Below are positions 1 to 8,560 of a stretch of 64,000 nucleotides of DNA, in pieces. Within the stretch, counting starts at the first letter, position 1. The number at the start of each line of letters is the position of its first letter. The notes below the pieces were generated by a model. The model had not been told where the DNA came from. It did not search any database and saw only the letters and a program-made list of their open reading frames with translations. The position numbers and the translations under genes were made by a program. This DNA comes from DATFDN01 sp963756495 (GTDB lineage Bacteria > Pseudomonadota > Alphaproteobacteria > Acetobacterales > Acetobacteraceae): contig CAVWNS010000003.1 in the NCBI GenBank assembly GCA_963756495.1, positions 124,001 to 188,000 on the forward strand, given 5' to 3'.

Positions 1-614
1 CATCGCTGGTGAATGCTCTGGCAGATCGGGATGTCGCAATCGTCTCGCCGGCACCGGGAACGACCCGTGACACGCTGGAAGCGCGGCTGGTGCTGGGGGG
101 CGCGCCGGTCACCCTGGTGGACACGGCGGGGCTTCGCGAAGCGGGGGATCCGGTAGAAGCGGAGGGGGTACGTCGCGCGCGCGCGCGCGCGGCGCAGGCT
201 GATCTCGTCATTGTCCTCACAGCGTCCGGGCAAACGGACGACACGCAGGCCATAACCGCCGAACGTATCCTGCACGTGGTCAACAAGGTTGATCTGGGCG
301 GCGCTGTCCCAATCGACGCCATGGGGGTGAGCGCGCTGACGGGCGAGGGACTCCCGGTCTTGCGCGAACGACTGGGTGCGGTCGCGGCCGACCTGACCGC
401 CAGCGCGGGCGCGCCATCCTTGACCCGGGCACGCCACAGGGCGGCGCTGGAAGATGCAGCATCAAGCCTGACCGGAGCCCTCGCCGCGCCCTTGCCGGAA
501 TTGCGCGCCGAGGATCTCCGACTCGCGTTGCGCGCCATCGGCCGTATCACGGGCCGGGTGAGCATAGAGGACATCCTCGACACGTTGTTCGGCGAGTTCT
601 GCATTGGGAAATGA
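1..614 (+). CDS. mnmE: tRNA uridine-5-carboxymethylaminomethyl modification GTPase MnmE, 3' part
   Basis: This is the C-terminal ~203 residues of MnmE; the gene begins before the window. With MnmG it makes the cmnm5 modification at wobble U34 of certain tRNAs in the cytoplasm. The frame opens at base 3 with SLVNAL, the tail of the GTPase P-loop. GTTRD (switch I, G2), DTAGLR (G3), NKVD (G4) and a G5-like VSAL follow. The protein ends in FCIGK, the family's C-terminal motif with the cysteine used in modification. The reading frame is intact to TGA. In most alphaproteobacteria mnmG follows directly; here an antisense gene lies between them. Identification is secure; the N-terminal tetrahydrofolate-binding domain is not visible. 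Confidence 0.97.
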   Translation, partial: SLVNALADRDVAIVSPAPGTTRDTLEARLVLGGAPVTLVDTAGLREAGDPVEAEGVRRARARAAQADLVIVLTASGQTDDTQAITAERILHVVNKVDLGGAVPIDAMGVSALTGEGLPVLRERLGAVAADLTASAGAPSLTRARHRAALEDAASSLTGALAAPLPELRAEDLRLALRAIGRITGRVSIEDILDTLFGEFCIGK

Positions 615-619
615 CGCCG

Positions 620-1393
620 CTATGGCAGGCGGGCGAGTGCGCAACTGTGGTCCTGCAGCGCTTCGCCGGCACCACGATAGCCAGCCGTCAGGTTAGCGTG
701 CGCAGCCAGGATGACGAAGCCGGGCTCTCCCGCCCACATCGCGCCGGCAACCACGATCGTCATGGCGCCCATGTCAGCGCGCGCGCCCGCCACCCCGGCA
801 GCCACGATCTGAAACGGGTTGGAGCCAGGGCGGTCCAGCGTCGCAACGCGACGCGCCTGGTAGGTGCGGCCGGCGAGCGGGACAGGGAAGGGTTCCCAGG
901 CGTCGGTCATCGCGGCGGCATGCTCGCGCAGTGCGTCCCGAACGTCTGGACTGAGGCAGTCGATGTGGATATGCAGCTGCTCCTGCGTGCGTCCGAATCT
1001 GGAGTTGATCGCCAGGGAGAGGGCATCAGCGGGCAGATCGGCGTTCACCAGCGCGCGCACCGCGCCCGCTGCATTCCAGGCAAGCTGGAAGTAGTTCGGC
1101 GCACCGGGTTGCAGAACCGCAGGATCTTCGATTCCGGTGACCGGGGCGAGGGAAATCAGAAGGAGTTGCGCAACTCCCCTCTGGTCCTTCAGGACTGCCG
1201 TCCCGGAAGCCTCATCCACGCGAAGGCACGGCAGCGGCCAACCGAACCGCTCCTGGTGAGGCACGCAGCGATCGTGGACAATATGCCACAGCGCGTCCGG
1301 GTCGGCCGCGTAGGAAGGCTTCCCGGGCCCGAGAATGAGCGGGCCGGCGACGGCGAGGGCGAGGGCGAGGGCGAGGCGCGGGAGGAATTGCAC
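620..1393 (-). CDS. cdh: CDP-diacylglycerol diphosphatase-like protein (HIT-related)
   Basis: A 257-residue exported protein resembling CDP-diacylglycerol pyrophosphatase, which hydrolyses CDP-diacylglycerol to phosphatidate and CMP. The first ~29 residues form a signal peptide: a Leu/Ala-rich core, then a cleavage-like SYAA. The mature part has the family's early WHIVHDRC region, a GxPNYFQLAW-like segment, and the HIHIDCL motif near residue 147 that corresponds to the HIT-type catalytic histidines. This points to a periplasmic or membrane-anchored enzyme of phospholipid turnover. It lies antisense between mnmE and mnmG, ending 6 bases from the mnmE stop, which is unusual for this conserved neighbourhood. 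The family call is from motif recognition; substrate is inferred. Confidence 0.8.
   Translation of the reverse strand: MQFLPRLALALALAVAGPLILGPGKPSYAADPDALWHIVHDRCVPHQERFGWPLPCLRVDEASGTAVLKDQRGVAQLLLISLAPVTGIEDPAVLQPGAPNYFQLAWNAAGAVRALVNADLPADALSLAINSRFGRTQEQLHIHIDCLSPDVRDALREHAAAMTDAWEPFPVPLAGRTYQARRVATLDRPGSNPFQIVAAGVAGARADMGAMTIVVAGAMWAGEPGFVILAAHANLTAGYRGAGEALQDHSCALARLP
1352..1375. repeat. Four tandem GGCGAG hexamers in the cdh signal-peptide region
   Basis: Four perfect copies of GGCGAG run head to tail. On the minus strand they encode alternating Leu-Ala pairs in the hydrophobic core of the cdh-like signal peptide. A six-base unit keeps frame when copy number changes, so slippage would only lengthen or shorten the signal helix. 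Confidence 0.85.
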
Positions 1394-1473
1394 GGGGGCA
1401 CCGTCGCCTTCAGGACCGATGCATGGTGATGACGAAGCCGGCAGCGCTCGTCAACGCGAGAACGAGGTACAAG

Positions 1474-3333
1474 ATGCCGACGAGCTACGATGTCGTTGTG
1501 ATCGGAGGCGGCCATGCCGGCTGTGAGGCTGCCGCGGCAGCGTCTCGCATGGGCGCCCGCACGCTTCTTCTGACCCACCGTCTGGAAACACTCGGCGAAA
1601 TGTCGTGCAACCCCGCGATTGGCGGGATCGGCAAGGGCCACTTGGTGCGCGAGGTGGACGCACTGGACGGATTGATGGCACGGGCAGCAGATCTGGCCGG
1701 GATTCATTTCAAGCTACTGAACCGACGCAAGGGCCCAGCGGTCCGCGGCCCACGCGCGCAGACAGACAGAACCCTGTATCGACGGGCGATCCGGCGGTTG
1801 CTGGACGAGCAGCCGGGGCTGGAATTGCGGGCCGGCTCGGTTGAGGACATCCATCTTGGGGCCGACGGAACGGCGACAGCGGTGCTCTGCGCCAATGGTG
1901 ATCGCATCCCCTGCGGTGCGATCGTCTTGACCACGGGTACGTTCCTCCGTGGCGTCATCCATGTCGGCGACCAGCAGACGCCAGCGGGGCGCCTGGGCGA
2001 AGCAGCCGCCACGGGACTGTCCAACACATTGCGCCGGCTCGGACTGCGGATGGGCCGGCTCAAGACGGGCACCCCACCGCGCCTTGATCGTCGCAGCCTT
2101 GACTGGGATAGCTTGGCGGCCGATCCCGGCGATGTGCCGCCTGAGCCATTCAGCGCAATGACCGCCCGTATCACCAATCCCCAGATCGAATGTCGCCTTA
2201 CCGAGACGACCCCGGCGACTCACGCCATTGTACGCGCCAATTTGCATCGCTCGGCTGTTCACGTCGGTCACATCACAGGCGTTGGTCCGCGCTACTGTCC
2301 CTCGCTTGAGGACAAGATCGAGCGGTTCGCTGGCCGGGACAGGCACGCGATCTTTCTGGAGCCCGAGGGACTGGACGATCACACCGTCTATCCCAATGGC
2401 ATCTCGATGGGTTTGCCCGAAGATGTGCAACGGGCGGTCATCGGCAGCATTCCCGGGCTCGAGCGGGCGCGCATGATTCGCCCCGGATATGCGGTCGAGT
2501 ACCACTTCGTCGATCCCCGGGCGCTTTCCTCCGGTCTGGAACTTCGGGAGATCGGACGTCTGTTTCTGGCCGGACAGATCAATGGCACGACAGGATATGA
2601 GGAGGCCGCCGCTCAGGGGATTTTGGCAGGAATAAACGCTGCCCGGCGCGCAGCCGGTCAGGAGCTCGTGGGGCTGGACCGGAGCGAAGCCTATGTCGGC
2701 GTCCTCGTGGACGATCTGACTACCCGTGGGGTAACGGAACCCTATCGCATGTTCACCTCCCGCGCCGAGTTCCGGCTGCGGCTGCGGGCTGACAATGCTG
2801 ACCTCCGCCTTACCCGCAAGGGGATGGCATGGGGCTGCATCGGACCGGCGCGGGCCACCGCCTTCATCGCTCATGAGCAGGCCACCCGAGAGGCCGAGGC
2901 GCGCGCGCGCGCTGAAGGCGGGGTACCCGCCGAACTGGCTATGCACGGGCTTCCTGAACGGGCCAACGGCCGCTGGCGATCGGCGTTCGAACTTCTGGGA
3001 AGCGCGCCGGAGGCGGAGGCGGCGTTTCCCTGGATCCGCGAATTGCCGGCGCGCGTTCGCGAGCAGTTGCGCACGGAGGCGTTGTACGCCGGATATCTGC
3101 GCCGGCAGCACTCCGACCTCAATTTCTTTCAGCGCGAGGAGGCAATTTCGTTGCGCGATGTCGACTTCGATCTGGTTCCGGGCCTGTCGGCGGAGGTGCG
3201 ACAGCGGCTCGCAGCACTCCAGCCCGCGTCGCTTGGCGCGGCCGGACGACTTGAAGGCATCACGCCAGCGGCCCTTGCAGCGATCGCCGTACATCTGCGC
3301 CGATCCCGTTCAGCCTCCTCGCGCTTCACATGA
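1474..3333 (+). CDS. mnmG: tRNA uridine-5-carboxymethylaminomethyl modification enzyme MnmG
   Basis: FAD-dependent partner of MnmE in wobble-uridine modification. The N-terminus MPTSYDVVVIGGGHAG carries the Rossmann dinucleotide-binding motif. It is followed by SCNPAIGGIGKGH, the conserved substrate/FAD loop, and later by GYAVEYHFVDPR and GTTGYEEAAAQG. The C-terminal helical domain contains GYLRRQ, typical of the MnmE-binding region. I chose the ATG at 1474 (619 residues, the family's usual length) rather than an in-frame start at 1423, because the Rossmann fold then begins at residue 5 and GAGG-like bases lie just upstream. The stop overlaps the rsmG start as ATGA, so the two are translationally coupled. 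Confidence 0.96.
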   Translation: MPTSYDVVVIGGGHAGCEAAAAASRMGARTLLLTHRLETLGEMSCNPAIGGIGKGHLVREVDALDGLMARAADLAGIHFKLLNRRKGPAVRGPRAQTDRTLYRRAIRRLLDEQPGLELRAGSVEDIHLGADGTATAVLCANGDRIPCGAIVLTTGTFLRGVIHVGDQQTPAGRLGEAAATGLSNTLRRLGLRMGRLKTGTPPRLDRRSLDWDSLAADPGDVPPEPFSAMTARITNPQIECRLTETTPATHAIVRANLHRSAVHVGHITGVGPRYCPSLEDKIERFAGRDRHAIFLEPEGLDDHTVYPNGISMGLPEDVQRAVIGSIPGLERARMIRPGYAVEYHFVDPRALSSGLELREIGRLFLAGQINGTTGYEEAAAQGILAGINAARRAAGQELVGLDRSEAYVGVLVDDLTTRGVTEPYRMFTSRAEFRLRLRADNADLRLTRKGMAWGCIGPARATAFIAHEQATREAEARARAEGGVPAELAMHGLPERANGRWRSAFELLGSAPEAEAAFPWIRELPARVREQLRTEALYAGYLRRQHSDLNFFQREEAISLRDVDFDLVPGLSAEVRQRLAALQPASLGAAGRLEGITPAALAAIAVHLRRSRSASSRFT

Positions 3334-3370
3334 AGCATTGTTCGGGACCGAACTGTGCTGCACGTGAAGC
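3323..3370. promoter_or_regulatory. Two degenerate parS-like palindromes at the mnmG/rsmG junction
   Basis: GCTTCACATGAAGC (3323-3336) and GCTGCACGTGAAGC (3357-3370) each match 11 of 14 bases of the broadly conserved parS core GTTTCACGTGAAAC. They sit 34 bases apart, about 0.6 kb before parA. ParB sites often occur near parAB, so this is a reasonable candidate pair. Both lie inside coding sequence, so chance resemblance is possible. Confidence 0.3.
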
Positions 3371-3932
3371 GCTGGACGGATTTGCAGCCCTCCTGCTGCG
3401 ATGGAACCGCACGGTGAACCTGATCGCCCGATGCGATGAGCCGCATCTCTGGAAGCGGCACATCGACGACGCCCTCCAGCTTGCACGCTTGCTGCCACCC
3501 CAAATCGGGCGCGCTGTCGATCTAGGGTCCGGGGCTGGGTTCCCCGGCTTGGTTCTCGCGCTCGCTACCGGAATCAGCTTCGATCTGGTTGAAGCCGACC
3601 AGCGAAAAGCAGCATTCCTGCGCGAGGCAGCGCGCCTCACCCGCGCGCCGGTGCGCGTGCATGCTGCCCGGATTGAGGCGATCACCCTGGCGCCAGCATC
3701 CCTCGTGACGGCGCGCGCGCTTGCGCGGTTGCCAAAATTGCTGGGCTTGACCGCGCCGAAACTCGCGCCTGACGGCGTCGCAATATTCCCGAAAGGGGTG
3801 ACGAGCGACTTCGAATTGACGGCTGCGCGTCGCGAGTGGCACATGAAGGTTGAACGCTTCCCGAGCCGCACCGCGCCCGGGGCTGTCATCTTCAAGATCA
3901 GCGAGCTCCGTCCTGCCCCCTCCGCCCCTTGA
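3330..3932 (+). CDS. rsmG: 16S rRNA (guanine(527)-N7)-methyltransferase RsmG
   Basis: SAM-dependent methyltransferase that adds N7-methyl to G527 of 16S rRNA. The 200-residue length is normal. The motif I loop AVDLGSGAGFPGL (about residues 62-74) is the SAM-binding signature of this family. An upstream WNRTVNLIA segment and the later VTARALARLPKLL also match the family. The start ATG overlaps the mnmG stop, and the 3' end lies just before parA. It belongs to the mnmG-rsmG-parA-parB series. No sign of disruption. Confidence 0.95.
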   Translation: MKHCSGPNCAAREALDGFAALLLRWNRTVNLIARCDEPHLWKRHIDDALQLARLLPPQIGRAVDLGSGAGFPGLVLALATGISFDLVEADQRKAAFLREAARLTRAPVRVHAARIEAITLAPASLVTARALARLPKLLGLTAPKLAPDGVAIFPKGVTSDFELTAARREWHMKVERFPSRTAPGAVIFKISELRPAPSAP

Positions 3933-3954
3933 GCCGACCGTACCTGAACGACGC

Positions 3955-4767
3955 TTGCCCCGCGTCCTGGCGATTGCAAACCAGAAGGGTGGCGTCGGGA
4001 AAACCACGACGGCCGTGAACCTCGCCACCGCGCTGGCCGCAGCGGGTGAGCGTGTGCTTCTGGTTGATCTGGACCCTCAGGGGAATGCCTCCACCGGCTT
4101 GGGCATCGCGCGCGAGGAGCGCACGCTCGGAAGCTACTGCACCCTGATCCTCCATACCCCGCCGGGTGACACCGCGCGACCGACCGGGATTCCCAATTTG
4201 TCGATCATTCCCGCGGAACCCGACCTCGCAGGCGCCGAGGTCGAGCTGGTGAGCTTCGCTCGCCGCGAGTTCCGGCTCCGCGACGCCCTCGAGTTGCTGG
4301 GCGAAGCGGCACAGTCTTTTGGCATCGTGCTCATCGATTGTCCGCCCAGCCTCGGCCTGCTCACCGTGAACGCGCTCGTGGCGGCTGATGCGGTGCTGGT
4401 TCCCTTGCAGTGCGAATACTACGCGTTGGAGGGCATCAGTGGACTGGTACGAACGATCGACGCAGTCAGGCGGTCGCTGAACCCGGGACTGCGGCTTCAG
4501 GGCATCGTGCTGACGATGTTCGACCGTCGCAACAGCCTTTCCGCCCTCATTGCCGAGGACGCCCGCAGCTTCTTCGGCGGCATGGTCTATGAGACCGTCA
4601 TCCCGCGCAACATCCGCATCACCGAGTCGCCGAGCCACGGCAAGCCGGTGCTGCTGTACGACTTTCGCTCGCCCGGCGCGCAGGCCTATGTACGTCTGGC
4701 AGGCGAGCTTCTGCGGCGCGAGCGCACTGCGGAGGCCGCGCTCCACGACCATGGAACACCGGCATGA
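3955..4767 (+). CDS. parA: Chromosome partitioning ATPase ParA
   Basis: Walker-type ATPase (Soj/ParA) that moves and anchors chromosomal origins together with ParB. The deviant Walker A motif KGGVGKTTTAVN is near the N-terminus. DLDPQGNASTGLG (A' motif) and VLIDCPPSLGLL (Walker B) follow, and QCEYYALEG is typical of chromosomal ParA. The start is uncertain: the frame is open from a TTG at 3850 that overlaps rsmG by 83 bases. The TTG at 3955 gives the usual ~270-residue protein beginning MPRVLAIANQKGG and avoids the overlap, so it is preferred. No ATG is available. The stop overlaps the parB start as ATGA. Confidence 0.93.
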   Translation: MPRVLAIANQKGGVGKTTTAVNLATALAAAGERVLLVDLDPQGNASTGLGIAREERTLGSYCTLILHTPPGDTARPTGIPNLSIIPAEPDLAGAEVELVSFARREFRLRDALELLGEAAQSFGIVLIDCPPSLGLLTVNALVAADAVLVPLQCEYYALEGISGLVRTIDAVRRSLNPGLRLQGIVLTMFDRRNSLSALIAEDARSFFGGMVYETVIPRNIRITESPSHGKPVLLYDFRSPGAQAYVRLAGELLRRERTAEAALHDHGTPA

Positions 4768-5633
4768 CGGCACGCGAGGTCGGACCACGGCTCGGCCGAG
4801 GCTTGGCCGCCCTTCTCGGCGATTCCTCTGTCAGCGCGCGCGAACCCGCCGAGGGCGTGCGCGCTGTGGCGCTTGATATCTTGGAGCCAGGCCCCTTCCA
4901 GCCGCGGGTCGCGATGGACCAACCTGCACTGGCGGAACTTGCTGATTCCATTCGCGCACGCGGGATCCTTCAGCCGCTCCTTGCCCGCCCTCATCCTGAG
5001 AGCCCGGGCCGTTTCCAGATCATCGCGGGTGAACGGCGCTGGCGCGCTGCCGCACTGGCCGGGCTGCATGAGGTTCCCGTCCTGGTGCGCGACTTTGCCG
5101 ATGCGGACGCGCTCGCCGCAGCGCTGGTGGAGAACCTGCAACGTCAGGACCTGAACGCCTTGGAGGAAGCCGAAGGCTACGATCGGCTGATCGAGGAGTT
5201 CGGACTGACTCAAGAGCAGCTTGCTCAAGCCGTCGGCAAGTCGCGCGCTCACATCAGCAATATGCTTCGGCTGTTGAACCTGCCTGCTCCGATTAAGGCC
5301 GCGCTGCAGGCCGGAACGGTCACCGCCGGACATGCGCGCGCGCTGCTGACCCATCCGGCTCCCGAGCACGGGCTCGCCACCGTCATCGCCAACGGATTGT
5401 CGGTGCGAGCGACCGAGGCGTTGGCATCCGAAAACCGCAGCGATCGCCCGCCGCGTGCGCGCGATCGGGATGTGCTCGCAACGGAGCAGGAGCTATCAGC
5501 ATCGTTGGGATTGAAGTGCGAGATCGCCGGCTCGTGTGGCCGCGGTGTCGTTCGGATTGCCTACAGCAGTTCGGACCAACTTGAAGGCTTGCTGACGAAG
5601 CTGCGGTCTTATACCAACCCGCCTAGAGAGTGA
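4764..5633 (+). CDS. parB: Chromosome partitioning protein ParB, stop codon replaced by an IS630 end
   Basis: DNA-binding CTPase that loads at parS and spreads. The N-terminal RLGRGLAALLGD motif is the ParA-contact region. The GERRWRAAALAG box (about residue 90) is the ParB/Srx CTP-binding motif. The helix-turn-helix covers LTQEQLAQAVGKSRAHISNM, and the C-terminal dimerisation region ends DQLEGLLTKLRS. The next seven codons (YTNPPRE) and the stop come from the terminal repeat of an IS630-type element. Joining the flanks (through 5611, then from 9419) restores a TAA immediately after KLRS. The native protein therefore ended there, and this one carries a short foreign tail. ATGA overlap with parA. 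Confidence 0.94.
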   Translation: MTAREVGPRLGRGLAALLGDSSVSAREPAEGVRAVALDILEPGPFQPRVAMDQPALAELADSIRARGILQPLLARPHPESPGRFQIIAGERRWRAAALAGLHEVPVLVRDFADADALAAALVENLQRQDLNALEEAEGYDRLIEEFGLTQEQLAQAVGKSRAHISNMLRLLNLPAPIKAALQAGTVTAGHARALLTHPAPEHGLATVIANGLSVRATEALASENRSDRPPRARDRDVLATEQELSASLGLKCEIAGSCGRGVVRIAYSSSDQLEGLLTKLRSYTNPPRE

Positions 5634-5938
5634 CACACGCCCACTCCCTTGCGCCGACGGAGCTGATGCGGTCAGGGTCGTTGACGAAGAAATGCCAGGC
5701 GGTCCGGCACGCCTCGACGATGGCGTCGTAGCCGTCCCACACCAGGGCGCACAGCCGGTTAGCGCGGAGGTATTGCCAGACGTTCTCCATCGGGTTCAGT
5801 TCCGGGGAGTACGGCGGCAGCGGCAGGAGTGTGATGTTGTCGGGCACGCCGAGACGGACGCCCCGCTGATGCCATCCGGCGCTGTCGCAGACCAGCACGG
5901 CGTGAGCGCCGGGTGCGACCTGGGTGCTAATTTCGGCC
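5623..5938 (-). pseudogene. IS630-type transposase, C-terminal fragment
   Basis: Carries the DDE-endonuclease end of the transposase: HAVLVCDSAGWH (second catalytic Asp region), then LPPYSPELNPMENVW, which holds the final catalytic Glu. The stop at 5623 lies in the left terminal repeat. It is the missing end of the gene at 8561-9322, cut away by the IS21 insertion. The IS630 reading frame enters from the duplicated TTTCGGCC at 5931-5938; bases further right belong to IS21. It cannot be translated alone as a working enzyme. Confidence 0.9.
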
Positions 5939-6010
5939 TGCGTATTCCGGAGCAAGTCGGCCAGGCATTCCGATTTCATGTCGGCCACTGATTCCGGGGT
6001 GATGTCGGCC
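5939..6010. repeat. Left terminal repeat block of the IS21-type element
   Basis: Three head-to-tail copies of a 24-bp unit, each containing ATTCCG near its start and ending in GTCGGCC (5939-5962, 5963-5986, 5987-6010). A partial copy follows to about 6030. Such arrays are known transposase-binding sites in IS21 elements. Confidence 0.85.
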
Positions 6011-6108
6011 ATTCCGATCTGATCTCGGCTACCCCTGAGAGGGGTGGCGTTGCCTGACCGCTGGGCAGGTGAGCGGTCTGCCGTCTCGTCAGGGCGAGAG
6101 GGAGACCG

Positions 6109-7655
6109 ATGCCGGCCGAGAGAGTGTCGATGCGACGGGTGCGCGAGATCCTGCGATTGAAATACGAATGCGGCATCTCCGACCGCGCCATTGCGGTTGC
6201 GGTCGGGGTGGCGCGCAGCACGGTGCAGCTCTGCCTGGCTCGGGTCGCCGCGGCGGGGCTGAGCTGGCCATTGCCTGCGACGCTGACCGATCAGGGCCTG
6301 GAGGCACTGCTGTTCGCGCCGGCCGGCTGCAAACCGGGCGCGCGGCACAAGGCGGAGCCGGACTGGGCAGCGGTCCACCGCGAGCTGCGTCGCCCGGGGG
6401 TGACCCTGCTGCTGCTCTGGGAGGAGGACCGGGCCATCCATTCCAGCGGCTACGGCTACAGTCGCTGGTGCGAGCTCTACCGGAGCTGGGAGGCTCGCCT
6501 GTCGCCGAGCATGCGCCAGGCCCACCCGGCCGGCGAGCGGCTGTTCGTCGACTATGCCGGGCAAACGGTAGAGGTGGTGGACGCCAGCACCGGCGAGCTG
6601 CGCCCGGCACAGGTATTCGTCGCGGTGCTCGGGGCGTCGAACTACACCTATGCCGAGGCGAGCTGGACCCAGAGTCTGCCCGATTGGATCGGCTCGCACG
6701 TCTGCGCGCTGAGTTTTCTGGGCGGCGTGCCGCGCCAGATCGTGCCGGACAACCTGCGCGCCGGGGTTTTGCGGGCGAACTGGTATGAGCCCGGGATCAA
6801 CCCGAGCTACCGCGACCTGGCGGCGCACTATGGCACGGCGATCCTGCCGGCACGGGTGCGCCGGCCGCGCGACAAGGCCAAGGTCGAGGCCGGGGTACTG
6901 GTCGTTGAGCGCTGGATTTGGCGCGATTGCGCAACCAGCGCTTCTTCTCCCTGGCCGAGCTCAATGCGTCGATCGCAGCGCTGGTCACCGAACTCAACGC
7001 CAGGCCGATGCGCAAACTCGGCGTCAGCCGCCGCCAGCTGTTCGAGCAATTGGACCAGCCGGCGCTGTTGCCGTTGCCGGCGGAACCGTTCGTCTACGCC
7101 GAGTGGCGCATCCGGCGCGTCGCGCTCGACTACCACGTCGACGTCGACGGCCATTACTACTCGGTGCCGCACCGGCTGCTGCGCGAGCAGGTCGAGGCGC
7201 GCATCACCGCTCGCACCATCGAGCTGTTTCACAGAGGCGAGCGCGTCGCGGTGCATCTGCGCGGCGGCGCGCGCGGGCGGCACACCACCCTGCCCGAGCA
7301 CATGCCGCGGGCGCACCGGCGGCATGCCGAGTGGACCATCGCGCGCATCGGCCAGGAGGCGGCTGCGATTGGCACGGCGACCGCGCGACTGACGGCGCTG
7401 ATCCTGGAGACCCGGCCGCATCCCGAACAAGGTTTCCGGGCTTGTCTCGGCATTCTGCGCCTGGTGCGCAGCTACGGCCGCGAGCGCGTGGAGGCGGCCT
7501 GCGCGCGGGGATTGGAGATCGGGGCGCGCTCCTACGGCAGCGTGCAGTCGATCCTGCAGCACGGCCTCGACCGTCAGCCGCCCACAGCGTCGGCCCGTGA
7601 GGGCGAGCTGCCGCTGCTGCACCCGAACATCCGCGGTTCCGGCTACTACCATTGA
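6109..7655 (+). pseudogene. istA: IS21 transposase IstA, frameshifted
   Basis: DDE transposase of the IS21 element. The N-terminal part (MRRVREILRLKYECGISDRA) is a helix-turn-helix. The catalytic core shows RLFVDYAGQTV (first Asp), GVPRQIVPDNLRAG (second Asp) and KAKVEAGVL (Glu). Directly after the Glu, at about 6918, the frame breaks: WIWRDCATS is read where WILARLRNQRFFSL is expected. One T missing from a TTT run explains it. The remaining C-terminal part continues in the other frame to 7655 (RQLFEQLDQPALLPLP, DYHVDVDGHYYSVPH). The stop is followed directly by the istB ribosome-binding site. Either the copy is inactive or the base is a sequencing error. Confidence 0.9.
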
Positions 7656-7666
7656 GGAGAGCCCCG

Positions 7667-8413
7667 TTGCTGACCCACCCCACGCTCGACCAGTTGCACC
7701 AGCTCGGCCTCGCCGGGATGGCGCGCGCCTTTGAGGAGCTGAGCGCCAGCCCGCGCGGCGCCGAACTCGACCATGCGGAGTGGCTCGGGTTGCTGCTCGA
7801 CCGCGAGCTCGCCGACCGCCAGGACCGTCGGCTCAAGGCGCGGCTGCGCTACGCCCGGCTGCGCCATCAGGCGGCGGTCGAGGATGTCGACTACCGCACC
7901 CCGCGCGGCCTGGATCGCGCGCTGTTCCAGAAGCTGGCGACGGGCGGCTGGATCGAGGCCAGGCAGAACCTGATCATCGAGGGCCCGACCGGGGTGGGGA
8001 AGTCGTGGCTGGCCTGCGCGCTCGGCCACAAGGCATGCCGCGACAACCACTCCGTCCTCTACCAGCGCATCCCGCGCCTGTTCGCCGATCTGGCGCTGGC
8101 GCGCGGCGACGGTCGCTACGCCAGGCTGATGCGGGCCCTCGGCGGGGTGAAGCTGCTGATCCTGGACGACTGGGGGCTGGAGCCGCTCGGCGCGGAGCAG
8201 CGCCACGACCTGCTGGAGATCGTCGAGGACCGTTACGGCCGCGGCGCCACGCTGCTCACCAGCCAAATCCCCGTGGACCGCTGGCACGATCTGATCGGAG
8301 ATCTAACGATCGGGGACGCCATTCTGGATCGTATCGTCCACAACGCCCACCGCATCCAGTTGCGCGGCGAGTTCCTGCGCAGAAAAAAGGCTCAGGAGGC
8401 CATCATGGCTTGA
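7667..8413 (+). CDS. istB: IS21 helper ATPase IstB
   Basis: AAA+ ATPase that assists IstA in target capture. Walker A is GPTGVGKSWLACALG (about residue 105). Walker B is LLILDDWGLE, and TSQIPVDRWHDLIGD is the usual sensor/arginine-finger region. Length 248 residues. The start is taken as TTG at 7667, giving MLTHPTLDQLHQLG with GAGGAGA six bases upstream. The frame is also open from a TTG at 7652 that overlaps istA. The reading frame is intact. The protein ends about 150 bases before the right IS end. Confidence 0.94.
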   Translation: MLTHPTLDQLHQLGLAGMARAFEELSASPRGAELDHAEWLGLLLDRELADRQDRRLKARLRYARLRHQAAVEDVDYRTPRGLDRALFQKLATGGWIEARQNLIIEGPTGVGKSWLACALGHKACRDNHSVLYQRIPRLFADLALARGDGRYARLMRALGGVKLLILDDWGLEPLGAEQRHDLLEIVEDRYGRGATLLTSQIPVDRWHDLIGDLTIGDAILDRIVHNAHRIQLRGEFLRRKKAQEAIMA

Positions 8414-8467
8414 CCCAGCCGATACCGCCGTGAAGAGATCCGCCCAGCCCACGGGCAGCGCCACCCC

Positions 8468-8560
8468 GGCCGACATCGATCGGAACGGCCGGCCGACCTC
8501 AGTCGGAATGGGTGGCCGACATCAGGCCGGAATCACCGGCCGACTTCAGCGGAATGCGCA
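8468..8560. repeat. Right terminal repeat block of the IS21-type element
   Basis: Four copies of the same 23-24 bp unit as at the left end, in inverted orientation, each starting GGCCGAC (8468, 8491, 8514, 8538) and carrying CGGAA near its end. The outermost copy ends GGAATGCGCA at 8560, next to the duplicated TTTCGGCC. Confidence 0.85.

Larger units (their letters stand above)
5939..8560 (+). mobile_element. IS21-family insertion sequence (istA-istB), 2,622 bp
   Basis: Ends are TGCGTATTCCG (5939) and the complement of TGCGCATTCCG (8560), with the 5'-TG...CA-3' termini typical of IS21. An exact 8-bp duplication, TTTCGGCC, flanks it at 5931-5938 and 8561-8568, inside the IS630 transposase gene. 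It holds istA and istB in the usual order. Multiple related repeats of 23-24 bp lie inside each end. The intact target duplication suggests a recent insertion, but istA carries a one-base frameshift. Confidence 0.95.

Noticed and set aside
170..195. Alternating CG run in mnmE as a possible Z-DNA or regulatory element
   Set aside because: It encodes an Arg/Ala stretch in a conserved protein and is short; composition explains it.
1714..3294. A 526-codon minus-strand frame opposite mnmG
   Set aside because: It mirrors mnmG exactly and has no family resemblance.
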